Assembly (NCBI RefSeq): GCF_009389715.1
Contig: NC_052399.1
Coordinates: 13,953,646 to 14,017,645 of the forward strand
DNA from: Phoenix dactylifera
Taxonomy: Eukaryota; Streptophyta; Magnoliopsida; Arecales; Arecaceae
DNA: 64,000 nucleotides
Reading direction: 5' to 3'
Shown in pieces: positions 35,116 to 45,510 of this stretch. Both the position numbers and the translations under genes were made by a program. The stretch's first letter is position 1; the number at the start of each line of letters is the position of its first letter. The notes beneath the pieces were generated by a model that was not told where the DNA came from, ran no database searches, and saw only the letters and a list, made by a program, of their open reading frames with translations.

Positions 35116-35915
35116 TGGTATATAGTTTTTTTTTTCTTGCAATGGCTAGAAATGAAAGTCTATATCTTAGTTAATTATAATTAGATAAGATACACTTGCC
35201 ATCAGATCAGTTGAATGTTTGCTTCCCGCGACCTAAGTATTAGACCTGGTAGTTTGGACTTTGGACTCCTAAGTATTACACTACCGTAGCAGGAGCGAGG
35301 GGAAAGGTAGTTGGGGCAGCTGCGCTAATTTTGGCAGTCCAATTCATCTGATCAGCTGACCAAATTAATTAACCAAGCAAATGGATGCCTTGCCCAAGCC
35401 TTCCAAAGCCTACTTTTGATGGGTTCGGGTCGTATCTTCTTTGCACGACGTCAACCGTTGCATTGCATCCCGCACGGTTTTCGAAGCGGCCATTTGCGGG
35501 ATCCAACGGTGAATTCGCGCGAAGGAAGGTGAATCCTTCTTTCACGCGGACATGCAACCCCCGTCCCTTGCTCATCGCTCCGGTGACAGGTGTCCATCAT
35601 TGAAAGGGACGACGTGGCGCACAGATCCTCGGTGCGAAACACCGGATCCCGATTCCCGCCCCGGCTGCTGTTTGGTGGGGTCCCCGTCTAAACTACCCAT
35701 CTGCCTCATTCATTGCCCGCTCACAAGCCTTTAAATTCTCCCCATGAATCCTCTCCTCCAAGACAGGCTTCTCCTTTCAACTCCTGTTTCCACATAAAGA
35801 AACGCAGCAGAAAGGAGGCAGTCTACAATCTACGTGCAGAGAAGGGGAAAACCAAATCCAAGAAGAAATCGAAAGATATATAGGTAGAGAGTGGTAAATT
35901 GAGATCCTTCACAAG
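35115..35915 (+). promoter_or_regulatory. Promoter and 5' leader of the KCS6-like gene
   Basis: Upstream region of the KCS coding sequence. A weak TATA-like TTTAAAT sits at about 35730, within the usual distance of a purine-rich leader ending ACAAGATGCC. A CCGTTGGATCC-type pair of inverted GC-rich words lies at 35440-35530. No element can be assigned a proven role. Confidence 0.4.
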
Positions 35916-37406
35916 ATGCCGGCCGCGCCGATGACTGATTTCTCGAGCTCGGTCAAGCTCAAGCATGTCAAGCTGGGATACCAGTACTTGGTGAACAACT
36001 TCCTGACCTTCCTCCTCGTCCCGTTCATGGCCACAATGGCCGTCGAGCTAGTCCGCCGCGGCCCCGACGAGGTCATCGGGCTGTGGCGGTCCCTCCATCT
36101 CGACCTCGTCGAGATCCTCTGCTTGGCGTTCTTGATAGTGTTCGCTGCCACGGTCTACTTCATGTCGCGGCCCCGGCCAGTGTACCTGGTGGACTACGCC
36201 TGCTTCAAGCCCCCGAATAGCTGCCGCGTCCCCTTCGCCACCTTCATGGAGCACACACGGCTCATCAACTCCGACCCCAAGAGCGTCCGGTTCCAGACTC
36301 GCATCCTCGAGCGCTCCGGCCTCGGAGAGGAGACCTGCCTCCCCCCGGCCAACCACTACATCCCCCCCAACCCCACCATGGAGGCCTCCCGCGCCGAGGC
36401 CCGGCTCGTCATCTTCTCCGCCATCGACGACCTCATCAAGAAAACCGGCCTCAAGCCCAAGGACATCGATATCCTCGTCGTCAACTGCAGCCTCTTCTCT
36501 CCCACGCCGTCCCTGTCGGCGATGATCGTGAACAAGTACAAGCTCCGCAGCAACATCCGAAGCTTCAACCTCTCCGGCATGGGATGCAGCGCGGGGTTGA
36601 TCTCCATCGACCTCGCCCGCGATCTCCTTCAGGTGCACCCGAACTCGAACGCCCTCGTCGTCTCGACGGAGATCATCACGCCCAACTTCTACTCCGGCAA
36701 CCAGCCGTCGATGCTCCTGCCCAACTGCCTCTTCCGCATGGGCGCCGCCGCGATCCTGCTGTCGAACCGCCCCCGCGAGGCCCGGCGCGCCAAGTACCGG
36801 CTTGTCCACGTGGTGCGCACCCACAAGGGCGCCGACGACCGGGCCTACTTCTGCGTCTACGAGGAGGAGGACGCCGAGGGCCACTCGGGGATCTCGCTGT
36901 CCAAGGACCTCATGGCGATCGCCGGGGAGGCGCTCAAGTCCAACATCACCACCATCGGCCCGTTGGTTCTGCCGGTGTCCGAGCAGCTGCTCTTCTTCTT
37001 CACCCTCGTCGGCCGGAAGCTCATCAACTCGAAATGGAAGCCCTATATCCCCGACTTCAAGCTGGCTTTCGAGCACTTCTGCATCCACGCCGGCGGCCGC
37101 GCGGTGATCGACGAGCTGCAGAAGAGCCTGCAGCTGTCGCCGGAGCACGTCGAGGCGTCCCGCATGACGCTGCACCGCTTCGGCAACACCTCCAGCAGCT
37201 CCCTCTGGTACGAGCTCAACTACATCGAGTCCAAAGGCCGGATGCGGCGCGGCGACCGGGTGTGGCAGATCGGCTTCGGCAGCGGCTTCAAATGCAACAG
37301 CGCTGTCTGGAAGTGCATCCGCACCATCAAGACCCCCGTCGATGGCCCCTGGTTCGACTGCATCCACCACTACCCAGTCCCCATCCCGGAGGTCGTCAAG
37401 CTCTGA
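35916..37406 (+). CDS. KCS6: 3-ketoacyl-CoA synthase, KCS6/CER6/CUT1-like
   Basis: The frame is 496 aa with no intron. Arabidopsis KCS6 has about the same length, and both ends match the family (MP.APM..FSSSVKLK.VKLGYQYLVN at the start, IPEVVKL at the end). Two hydrophobic helices (about 25-45 and 64-83) anchor it in the ER membrane. The FAE1/chalcone-stilbene synthase-like condensing domain follows, with catalytic Cys224 in NLSGMGCSAGL, His391 in HFCIHAGGRAV and Asn424 in HRFGNTSSSS. It should condense malonyl-CoA with long-chain acyl-CoA as the first step of very-long-chain fatty acid elongation, the KCS6 type acting on C26 and longer chains for cuticular wax. Coding sequence is very GC-rich, as in many monocot genes, which creates long false frames on both strands. 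The family assignment is firm; the exact paralogue is less so. Confidence 0.94.
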   Translation: MPAAPMTDFSSSVKLKHVKLGYQYLVNNFLTFLLVPFMATMAVELVRRGPDEVIGLWRSLHLDLVEILCLAFLIVFAATVYFMSRPRPVYLVDYACFKPPNSCRVPFATFMEHTRLINSDPKSVRFQTRILERSGLGEETCLPPANHYIPPNPTMEASRAEARLVIFSAIDDLIKKTGLKPKDIDILVVNCSLFSPTPSLSAMIVNKYKLRSNIRSFNLSGMGCSAGLISIDLARDLLQVHPNSNALVVSTEIITPNFYSGNQPSMLLPNCLFRMGAAAILLSNRPREARRAKYRLVHVVRTHKGADDRAYFCVYEEEDAEGHSGISLSKDLMAIAGEALKSNITTIGPLVLPVSEQLLFFFTLVGRKLINSKWKPYIPDFKLAFEHFCIHAGGRAVIDELQKSLQLSPEHVEASRMTLHRFGNTSSSSLWYELNYIESKGRMRRGDRVWQIGFGSGFKCNSAVWKCIRTIKTPVDGPWFDCIHHYPVPIPEVVKL

Positions 37407-38257
37407 TGGAGGAAGTTAGTTCGCCCACCAAGGATCCATCACACATCACCAACCATCAGCTAATGCATATATTTCTTCTTTCTTCTTCTTCTTCTTTTCC
37501 TCTCTCTATCAGTATCCGCTCTCTATCGATCGGTGCTTGTATTTGGTTAAACGGTATAGTTAATATCGGTAACACATGCAGTCTCCTGGGTCAAAAACTA
37601 GATTGGGGTTTTGAGAAGAGGACGTGTCCGTCCGACTGTATACTGTAACTCAATGCCGTTAATACATGCTTAGTCTATGCGACTATGCCATTGCCGGTTT
37701 TCGACGCGGGACTGATGGATGAGTGACTATTGGCTGGACCAGGTCCACCGCTCACTGATGGACCGGTCCAACTGCATGTGGAGCAACATGCGTCCGCCAA
37801 CTTAGCGGTGGATATGGTCCAACCAAAAATTATATACATTGATGAGAGTTAGAGGCCAAGGAAACATGAAGCTCCTATTTTGCCATATTTTCTCTAGTGT
37901 AGAAAAAATCCAAAAGTCAAATAAGAGTAGAACTCTTCCTACTAACAGAGTACGTCAATTCCATAATTAAAAAAATAAAAACTACACGTGCCAAAAGAGA
38001 TCGTTCATGAAGAGAGACAATATGTATTCTTTTTCTTTTTCATCCAACCTCTCTATTTATCATCTTCCTTATCAAGCTGTCTATTCTATTCGTATGGGCA
38101 CTATAGAATATCATATTGAGCGGCATTCCTATTTCGCCACGTTTCTTTTGGCGCTCATTTTAAAGAGAAAATCCAAAAATTAAATAAAGATAGAACTCTT
38201 ACTGATAGAGTCCGTCGATCCCATAATTTTAAAAAAATATAAAAAAACTTATGCGCT
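37407..38257. other. 3' flank of the KCS gene
   Basis: Starts with a pyrimidine-rich 3' UTR (CTTCTT repeats at 37470-37510). Two similar AT-rich blocks (about 37880-37990 and 38140-38240: TTTTGCCATATTTTCT / TTTCGCCACGTTTCTT, then AAATCCAAAA.TAAAT, ATAGAGT.CGTC.AT) form a diverged duplication. No other gene seen. Confidence 0.5.
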
Positions 38258-39008
38258 AAAAGTGTGAGGGCTCGTGTGGGCGTGCGTATAGTCTCATATC
38301 GGTTATTCGCTTGATAGATCTTGGATACTTATGTGGAATCGAGGAACCCAAAAAAATACCTTCCGACTAGCCATTTTAGGCAAGGTCCTGAGTTGTAACA
38401 AATGATATTATAACTAACTTGGCTCATAGCTTATGTAGACTAGAGACATTACAACATGGGTTCATGGAGGTTGACCGCTAGGCGATCTTGGTGGTTGTGA
38501 TTAGATTTGAATGGATTTAGACTCTTATCCTAATGAGAACATTGGAGCATAAACGGGGAAAGTATGTGAGGACCCGTACGGACGTATATTTAGTCTCACA
38601 TCGATTATTCCATAGGTATATCTTGGGTATTTATACAGGAACAACAAATCCAAATAATACCTTCCGACTAATCTTTTTAGGTGAGGTATTAGGTTGTTAT
38701 AAATGGTGTCAAAGCGAACTCGGCTAATAGCCTATGTAGACTATCGGACACTGCAACATGAATTTATGGAGGCTGACCATAGGCCAATCGTGGTACTTGT
38801 GATTGATTTGAATGGATTTAAACCCTTAGCCTGACGAGAATGTCAGGGTTTGAACGAGGAAAATATGTGACGACCCATGTAGGCGTGTGTTTAATCCCAC
38901 ATCAGTTATTCGTTGGGTAGATCTTAGGTACTTATAAAAGGATCAATAAACCCAAATAATACTTTCCACCTAGCTATTTTGGGTGAAATCGTGAATTGTG
39001 ACAAAAAG
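38258..39008 (+). mobile_element. Tandem TRIM: three LTRs, two internal regions, 5-bp target duplication
   Basis: LTRs lie at 38263-38400, 38565-38701 and 38866-39003 (138, 137 and 138 bp). Each begins TGTGA and ends in a TTGT(A/T/G)A(T/C)A form. Two internal regions separate them, each starting with a decayed primer site (AAATGATATTATAAC and AAATGGTGTCAAAGC). AAAAG flanks the whole array (38258-38262 and 39004-39008), so the array behaves as one insertion. Same family as 263-700 and 22823-23249. Confidence 0.92.
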
Positions 39009-39637
39009 ATATTGTCTAACAAGAGAGAGCGGCTGCATTTTTTTTCTCGTCTAGTCTCTCCATCTATCCTCTTTTTTATCGAGTTGTCTATCTCATTGGT
39101 GAGGTCTTTCTTCTCCTTCCTAGTTTCTTTCTTCTCCTCTGGATCCTTCTATTTTTTAGAATCTCTACGCCTAAGAGTTTATAAAATTTAAGGCATGATA
39201 TGAATATAATTTCTTATATTAGATAAAGCTAAAAAACTATGTATTGGTACTGACGAATACTATTTTCTAAAAACTATTTATGAATTTACCTAGAGGTGTG
39301 TATTAGCTTGTGAGATGATTAATTTGCTTGTTTTAAAAATTATATATCGATTTACCTAAAGATGTATATTTGATCACTACTCTATGTGGATTAAATAAAC
39401 TAAAAGTATGTATCAAGAAGTCGACAAGTATGTATTACCAACCATATAGTGTGTACTCGTGAATATGATGTTCTAAAAATTATATATCAATTTGCTTAAA
39501 AGTGTGTATTTAGTTGCTAGATGACTAATTTGTTAAGTATGTATTATTTAACTATGTACCGTATATTGGTGAATACTATGTTCTTAAAAGTGTGTATCGA
39601 CTTATCTAGATGTATTGTTAGCTTACTAAATGATTAA

Positions 39638-40547
39638 GGCCCTGTTTGGGAGAGCTGTTGGCAGTAGAGCTTTTGAAAGTAGAGCTGTTGGAAGTAGAGC
39701 TTTCTGAAGTAGAACTTTTATGAAAAGTTGTTTGCTATTTGGTAACTACATTTCTAAAGTACTGTGGTACTTTAACATGTATTTGGTAAATAAATTGAGA
39801 AAGTACTTTTGTATGATAAATTACTATAAAGGATATTACGTAGTATTATACAATAGAGCATACTAAAATATAATATATATTAATATATAAATATATGATA
39901 TAGTATAATATTACTATAATATAATATAATATTATTATAATATAGTAATATAACATTATATACTATAGCATAATAATTTAATATAATATTAAATTATTTA
40001 ACATAACATATCAATGTATTACGATATAATATAATATAATATTGTATTTATAATATAATACAATAATAAAGGTACAAAATATTATAATTATTAGCATACA
40101 TTAATTTTTCATAATATAACATAATATTAAATTATTTAACATAATATCATAATGTATTATGATATAATGTAATATAGTATTATATTTATAGTATAATACA
40201 ATAATAGAAAATAAGAATACCTTTTCTTGCACGAAAAGGAGTCTGATCCACGACTAGGATTTTTTGTTAGGGCTCCAGTAGATTTTTAGGTTTATAAAGG
40301 GACAAAGTATGCAATTGTTATATTTTATTATGGGTATTTTAGTTATAAAAAAAAGTTTTTTGATAAAACTCAAAAAAGCTTTTTTGGAAAGCTCCAAAAT
40401 AGAGCTTCTCTCATAAAGCTATTTTTAGCTTTCTGGAAAAGCTAAAACAGTTTTCCGAAATTTTTACAAACCTTCTTTTTCATCCAAAATTACTTTTGGA
40501 GGCCAAAAAGTACTTTTGGGCCCTCCAAAAGCTCTCCAAACGGAGCC
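39638..40547 (+). mobile_element. Harbinger-like non-autonomous element E1
   Basis: 910 bp flanked by TAA (39635-39637 and 40548-40550), the 3-bp target duplication expected for PIF/Harbinger. The left end reads GGCCCTGTTTGGGAGAGCT. The reverse complement of the right end reads GGCTCCGTTTGGAGAGCT. The middle (39830-40210) is extremely AT-rich with ATAATATAATAT runs. No transposase. Removing it restores a continuous repeat unit (AAATGATTAATTTGTT). Confidence 0.85.
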
Positions 40548-40659
40548 TAATTTGTTAAGTGTGTCTTATTTGACTATGTATTGTATATTGATGAACGCTA
40601 TATTCTTCAAATTGTGTATCAATTTGTCTAGATGTATTGTAAGCTTACTAAGTGACTAA

Positions 40660-41578
40660 GGCCATATTTGGGGGAGGTTTTGGAGGGCCAAAAAGTACTT
40701 TCTGGTGCTCCAAAAGCACTTTTAGATAAAAATGGTGTTTGGTAAAAATTTTGGAAAGCTGTTTCAGCTTTTTCGGAAAGTTGAAAACAACTTTTTGGCA
40801 GAAGATCCATTTTGGAGCTTTCCGAAAATGTTGTTTTGAGCTTTGTCGGAAAGCTCTATTTTTAACCAAAATACCCCCATTTAATTTCTTTTTTCTTCCA
40901 AAATGCTCATCTCACCGCTTGTTTGTCCCCTACCCACTCCCCCGCCGTCGCCCCCATGCCCTCGCCCCTACGGTGGGGAGGTGCCGAAGAAGAGGAAGCA
41001 AGGTCGTCTCCCCCTTCCCGCGGCCATCGCCGGCCATGATGTCCTCGTCACGGATGGTGAGGTGCCGAAGAAGAAGGAGGTCGGTCCTCGCGGATGTCCC
41101 CGCCCCCATGGTGGGGATGTGCCAAAGAAGAGGAAGAAGAAGGGGACACCCTCCTGCTTTCTGCGGCCGTCACCGGCCATGACCCACCCCCCTCCCACGT
41201 CCACCATGGCCCGGCCCCTTTCCGGTGTCGTCGGCCTCGCAGGAGGAGAATATTTTGTAGGGGGCCGGCTGCGGCCACCGAGACTGCCGCAGGCGCTGCC
41301 GGCCACAGCCCGACCCCCTCCCGCGGCCGCCGGCGCTTGGCCCTTTTCCAGCGCCGCCGGCTGCGCAGGAGGAGAAGAAAGGAGAAGGGGGGAGAGGAAG
41401 GAAGGAGAAGAAGAGAAGAAAAAAGAAAAAAAAGAAAAGAAAAAAAAGAAGAAAAAGAATAAATAATGAATAAATGTATAAATAAATATGTATATAAATG
41501 AATGAATAAATAAATAAATAAGGTAATAAATAATATATATTTCAATAAATAAATAATAAATAATAAATAAATGCATAA

Positions 41579-41610
<32 letters not shown>

Positions 41611-41698
41611 GAATGAGCATATAAATAAATAAAAAATAATAATGAGTGAGTGACAGCTATACTTCCAACATGTGTAATGCCAGCAACTCTATAGGGCC
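40660..41698 (-). mobile_element. Harbinger-like non-autonomous element E2 with GC-rich insert
   Basis: 1039 bp flanked by TAA (40657-40659 and 41699-41701). Its left 210 bp are homologous to the reverse complement of the right part of E1 (GGTTTTGGAGGGCC, AAAAATTTTGGAAAGCTGTTT, CATTTTGGAGCTTTCC). Its right end matches the reverse complement of the left end of E1 (GGCCCT..., TGTTGGAAGTA.AGCTGT). It is therefore the same family in the opposite orientation. The middle differs: a GC-rich block at about 40920-41380, then a purine tract (41384-41460), then AATAAATA-type repeats. No transposase is encoded. Confidence 0.85.
40920..41470. other. GC-rich segment inside E2 with repeated VPKKRK-like codons
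   Basis: The plus frame at 40903-41466 reads through proline/arginine-rich sequence. It contains three near-repeats, GGEVPKKRK, DGEVPKKKE and GGDVPKKRKKK, each followed by a CCCC-rich stretch, with a period of 60-75 bp. It ends in a lysine/glutamate run coded by the purine tract. Composition contrasts sharply with the AT-rich element around it. It may be captured host DNA or a low-complexity expansion. I do not call a protein. Confidence 0.45.
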
Positions 41699-41720
41699 TA
41701 ATTTGCTTGGTAAGTATTAT

Positions 41721-42387
41721 TTGGTGATGTGCTGAATTTTTTTTTATATTTTTAAATTATCAGACTCGCGGCTTTGTTAGGAAGAAGAGCGTTTGACCTT
41801 TTGGATTTTTTCTTTAATACAATGCGGGATGAAACGTGACAAAATATGATTCCCGTGGTAATAGGGATCAATAATTGAGCCACGATTGGTGCAGGCGAGC
41901 GGTTTAAATGCGTTGGCGGCCGGCGTTGGTTGTTGGATGAGCTGTGCTAATTAAACGCAGCGGAAAGGGAAATGGCCATGCAACCGAGTTCCTCGGGGGA
42001 ATAGGACGTCCGCTTGGGTTTGTTCGTTGGGCTATGGCGTGCATCACATCGCTCTCTCGCATAATTTTCCCACGCTTCAGCGAGCACGGGGTTAGTTTTG
42101 GGCGTCTGTTTTGGGTTCGTCTTGCGACTCCCATTTGATGGCTGATCGTACGCAGATAGTATTCTACATTTAAGCTGGAAACATAGCCATACTCGTCTTT
42201 TGCACCACCAAGTCAGATTCAAAAAGAATCGTTTCCACTTAGATCCCAACTTTTTTAATTAGCCACCCAAACTTCATTTTTGTTGCAATATGGCTCACCC
42301 GCCTACTTGGATCATGTCGCCACTAACGAAATGAAGAAAAAGACCAAAATATCCTTGAATTAGAGATGCCAGATCGAAGCTTTCATA
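41721..42387. other. Intergenic, nothing recognised
   Basis: No gene, element border or RNA supported. Confidence 0.45.
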
Positions 42388-42930
42388 CGATCTCAAAGCG
42401 CTATGTCCTCTATGACTTATCCACCTATATGGATCTCAAAGTACTCCATCTTCTATTATCTATCCACTTGTACGGATCTCAAAGCACTCAATCTTCTATC
42501 TTTTACCCTCCATCCAATTGCATAGATCTCAAAGCACTCTTTTGTCATTCAGTCGTTGGCACAAATCTCAAAGCGCTCCACCCTGTATCATTTATCGGTT
42601 TTGTATAGATCTTAACTTGCTTTATCCTTTGTCATTCATTCGCCTATGTAGATCTTAAAGCGCTTCATCCTCGATCATCCTTCCACCTGTACAGATGTCA
42701 CACTCCATTCTCTCTCATCCATCCACCTGCGTGGTTCTCAAAGTCTCCATGCTCTATCATCCATCGATCTGCAACAAATATCAAAGTGCTCCATCCTCTA
42801 TATTAATCTACTCACACAGATCTCAAAGCAATCTATCATTCACCATCCATTCACCTGCACAGATTTCAAAGTACTAAGTTCTTTGTTTATTATATGTTTG
42901 CATGAATCTCAAAAGCACTTCGTCTACGAG
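42388..42930. repeat. Minisatellite, 13 diverged units with a period near 43 bp
   Basis: The anchor TCTCAAAG (or a one-base variant) occurs at about 42391, 42433, 42477, 42526, 42566, 42610, 42651, 42693, 42735, 42779, 42820, 42863 and 42906, spacings of 40-49 bp. Between anchors the pattern CACTCCATCCTCTATCATCC then ATCCACCTGCACAGA is preserved loosely. Spacings are not multiples of three, so it is not coding. High divergence means an old array. Confidence 0.88.
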
Positions 42931-45510
42931 ACTTTTCCTCCCCTCCCTTTCAATTCACGCCTAAACAAGCGTCCCTTGCTAGGTTATTAGGAAGGGTAAT
43001 TCTAAAAATTAATAAAAATTTAGTTATCAGGTGATTCGCATGTGATTATATTTTCTAACGAAGACAGACAATTGGACCATATTACAACGAATTTAAAGTT
43101 TTGATGGTTAACTAACACAATGGCATTTCAAGTTTTATGATCTAAATATAAATAGCTCAAACTTAAAAGGCGTCTCCATTTTTTTTTTTTTAAATAATTC
43201 TAATGTACTTGTTTTATACATAATTGTGTATAAATGCATAACGAACTGGAGGGTAATATAATATAGTTATGAAAATATCAAATAACTCAGATAAAATTTT
43301 TAGTCAACATGCAGTGCACATAAAATGGTGGTCAATTAGAGGGGCGAACCTTGGTAACTTTTGTTCAAGGGTCATTAGTGTTAAGAATCATAACGGCAAT
43401 AATATAAAACATGTTCTATTTTAGGTTTGAGGATGAATTACCTATTTTATCATAGCCAAAGATGCGAACAATAGATTTGGAGTAGCAAACAGGTTTATTA
43501 ATTAATTGGCACCTCATCTTTTTAGTGTTTGGAGTGACAGAAGCATCAAAAAAATAACATCACTTGCATATGCGTAGAAAAGTTGCGATGAATTAATTTT
43601 GTGCTTCTAGGGCTTTAATATATCTCAATCATTTTTAATGAGATATGACATATTAAAATGATGTGATAAATTTCTATCAACGAATGAAATGGATCTACAT
43701 GGGGACCATATGATGAAAAGAATGTATAAAAATCCTTCAATGATCAGGCATACGCAGTTGTGATTCTGTGAGGGAAACCTTCACTTTTTATTAGTGCACT
43801 CCTTTTGTTACTCTCCTTCAAGAAAGAATTGTAACCTCCTGTCAATAATTGAATCTGCTAGTGTTTGTTTCTAGCAAAAAAAGTGATATAAAAAAATCAC
43901 CATATTAACGAACATGTTGCAAATTTCTGGAGCATGAAGTCAATAATTGAGCATGAAAACTTAAAAGGCCAACATTGATAGTGAACATTTTGAAATCCAT
44001 GTAAGCCAGGTTGTTCTGATTGGAGAGAGGAACAAGGCAGTTCCTTCAATGCACCTAAATCAGACCTCTCACAAAGAGTACTAATAATATAATAGAGGTG
44101 TAAAAGTTCATTGATTGAATAGAAAATTGATTATAAAGCTTTTATTTATACTAGCAAGATCCAAATTGAGTTGAATTCTTCTTCTAGCTTCTAAAAAAAA
44201 AATAGATTCTTTTTTTGTAAAATAATGAGTGATCAATAGGAAAAATTATGTAGAAACTAGAATCTTCCTTGAGCTAGATCTCTGCTCCTACATGTCTTCA
44301 TATTTTGTTGCATTCTCTATTTTCTTTTGTTTTGATCCTGAGAGCATTTGAGTTAGGTTCGTGTAGGTTGTAGAGCCTAAACAAAATTTAATCCTAGTTT
44401 GTGCTCAACTTGAAGTGCAATTCCGAGTTCAACTCTGATCCACCCCTTAACTCTAACCCATTGCCTTTCCAGCTTTTACCCCCACCTCTAGTCCCACTGC
44501 CATGTTGCCACCTCCCGCTCTCTCGCCTTAAAGACAAGCTTGAGTTCAAGTTTGGGCCTAATTTCGGAAAAAGTTCGAAGCATGAGCCTAATTTGAAACC
44601 CGTAGATTTTCTTTCCGACCGAGATCGGGCTTGAGGAAAGCTAACCTCACTCGTCCAATTCCAGCGCTAGTCTGACCTAGTCGGATGATACCCTTCTCCT
44701 TAATGCATGTGTTAGTGAGCGGTTTTGATTTCAACCTAGAAGGAAAAATTATTACTTGTGATCATTTATTGCATCTGCCTTTTCATCTTAATTTATCAAT
44801 CATCGGATGTATATATTCTAGAGTCTAGTATGTTTGATGCATGTCATATTGCAATGCGATGCGCTTTAGAAGTGCCATTGAAGGTTACGGTCTCTCAATA
44901 TAATGCACACGAGAAATAGCATATGGAAGGTTAACATTCACTTTATTTTTATTTTTCATAAATAATTTGTTTTATACTTTCTTGATTAAAATACTCTTGC
45001 CAACATGATAATTACTATATATATGTATACGTGGGAAACATGTGTTTATATTTTAATAAAGATTATTTTTTTTATAATTTTTATTTAATTTCATTGCAAG
45101 AAAAGAATTCAAGAACAATTTTTCTTTTTCTGAAAATAAATAAAAGGTTCTAACAAGACAGAAGTCAAGTCCTTCTGCTGCAATCTAACTCTGGATCGAA
45201 TTTGATGCAGTCCATCTATGGATACATTTTCCTTCCCCGTCGAACCAAGTCTGTGACCGAACGCCAGTCTCATCTCGGTCGCGTCGCACCCGATTCGGCC
45301 GGCTAACCGCTGCCTCCGTCTCCCACAAAACCATCCCCTGGAGGACCCAGGCGGCTTTGCCGAGAAAATAGTAGAGCCCTCTCCCCCTTCAAGAATATGG
45401 AGAGGACGACCTTCGTCGTCGATCCTGAGCGAAAAAGAAATCAAGAAGAGAGAGATCTCAAAAAATAAAAAGAATTCCGGTCTCTTCTCACATTGTCTTC
45501 CTCTCTCGCC
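42931..45510. promoter_or_regulatory. Upstream region of the PI4K alpha gene
   Basis: AT-rich up to about 45110, then increasingly GC-rich toward the ATG at 45511, with a leader rich in CTCTC. No core promoter could be fixed. Minus-strand frames at 45109-46472 are antisense by-products of the GC-rich first exon. The stretch 42931-44900 shows nothing recognisable. Confidence 0.4.

Larger units (their letters stand above)
39220..41720. repeat. Diverged tandem repeat of about 110-120 bp, split by two insertions
   Basis: Units carry GA.TAATTTG, TAAGTATGTATTAT, ACTATGTA..GTATATTG.TGAA, TATTCTT/TGTTCT, GTGTGTATC.A.TT and TCTAGATGTATTGTAAGCTTACTAA in the same order. Recognisable units lie at about 39320-39510, 39512-39637 and 40548-40656, and a further start is at 41699. 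The Harbinger-like elements at 39638-40547 and 40660-41698 interrupt it. The repeat is AT-rich and non-coding. Confidence 0.7.

Noticed and set aside
36048..37370. 440-codon minus-strand open frame antisense to KCS6
   Set aside because: It arises from the GC-rich third codon positions of the real gene. Its Val/Ala/Gly/Glu/Asp composition shows no domain, and the plus-strand protein is clearly a KCS.
36584..37648. 354-codon plus-strand frame overlapping KCS6
   Set aside because: Frame-shifted shadow of KCS6, made of Arg/Pro/His-rich low-complexity sequence.
41048..41620. Minus-strand frames of about 200 codons over E2
   Set aside because: They translate AATAAATA and purine repeats into Ile/Tyr/Phe and Phe/Ser runs; low complexity only.
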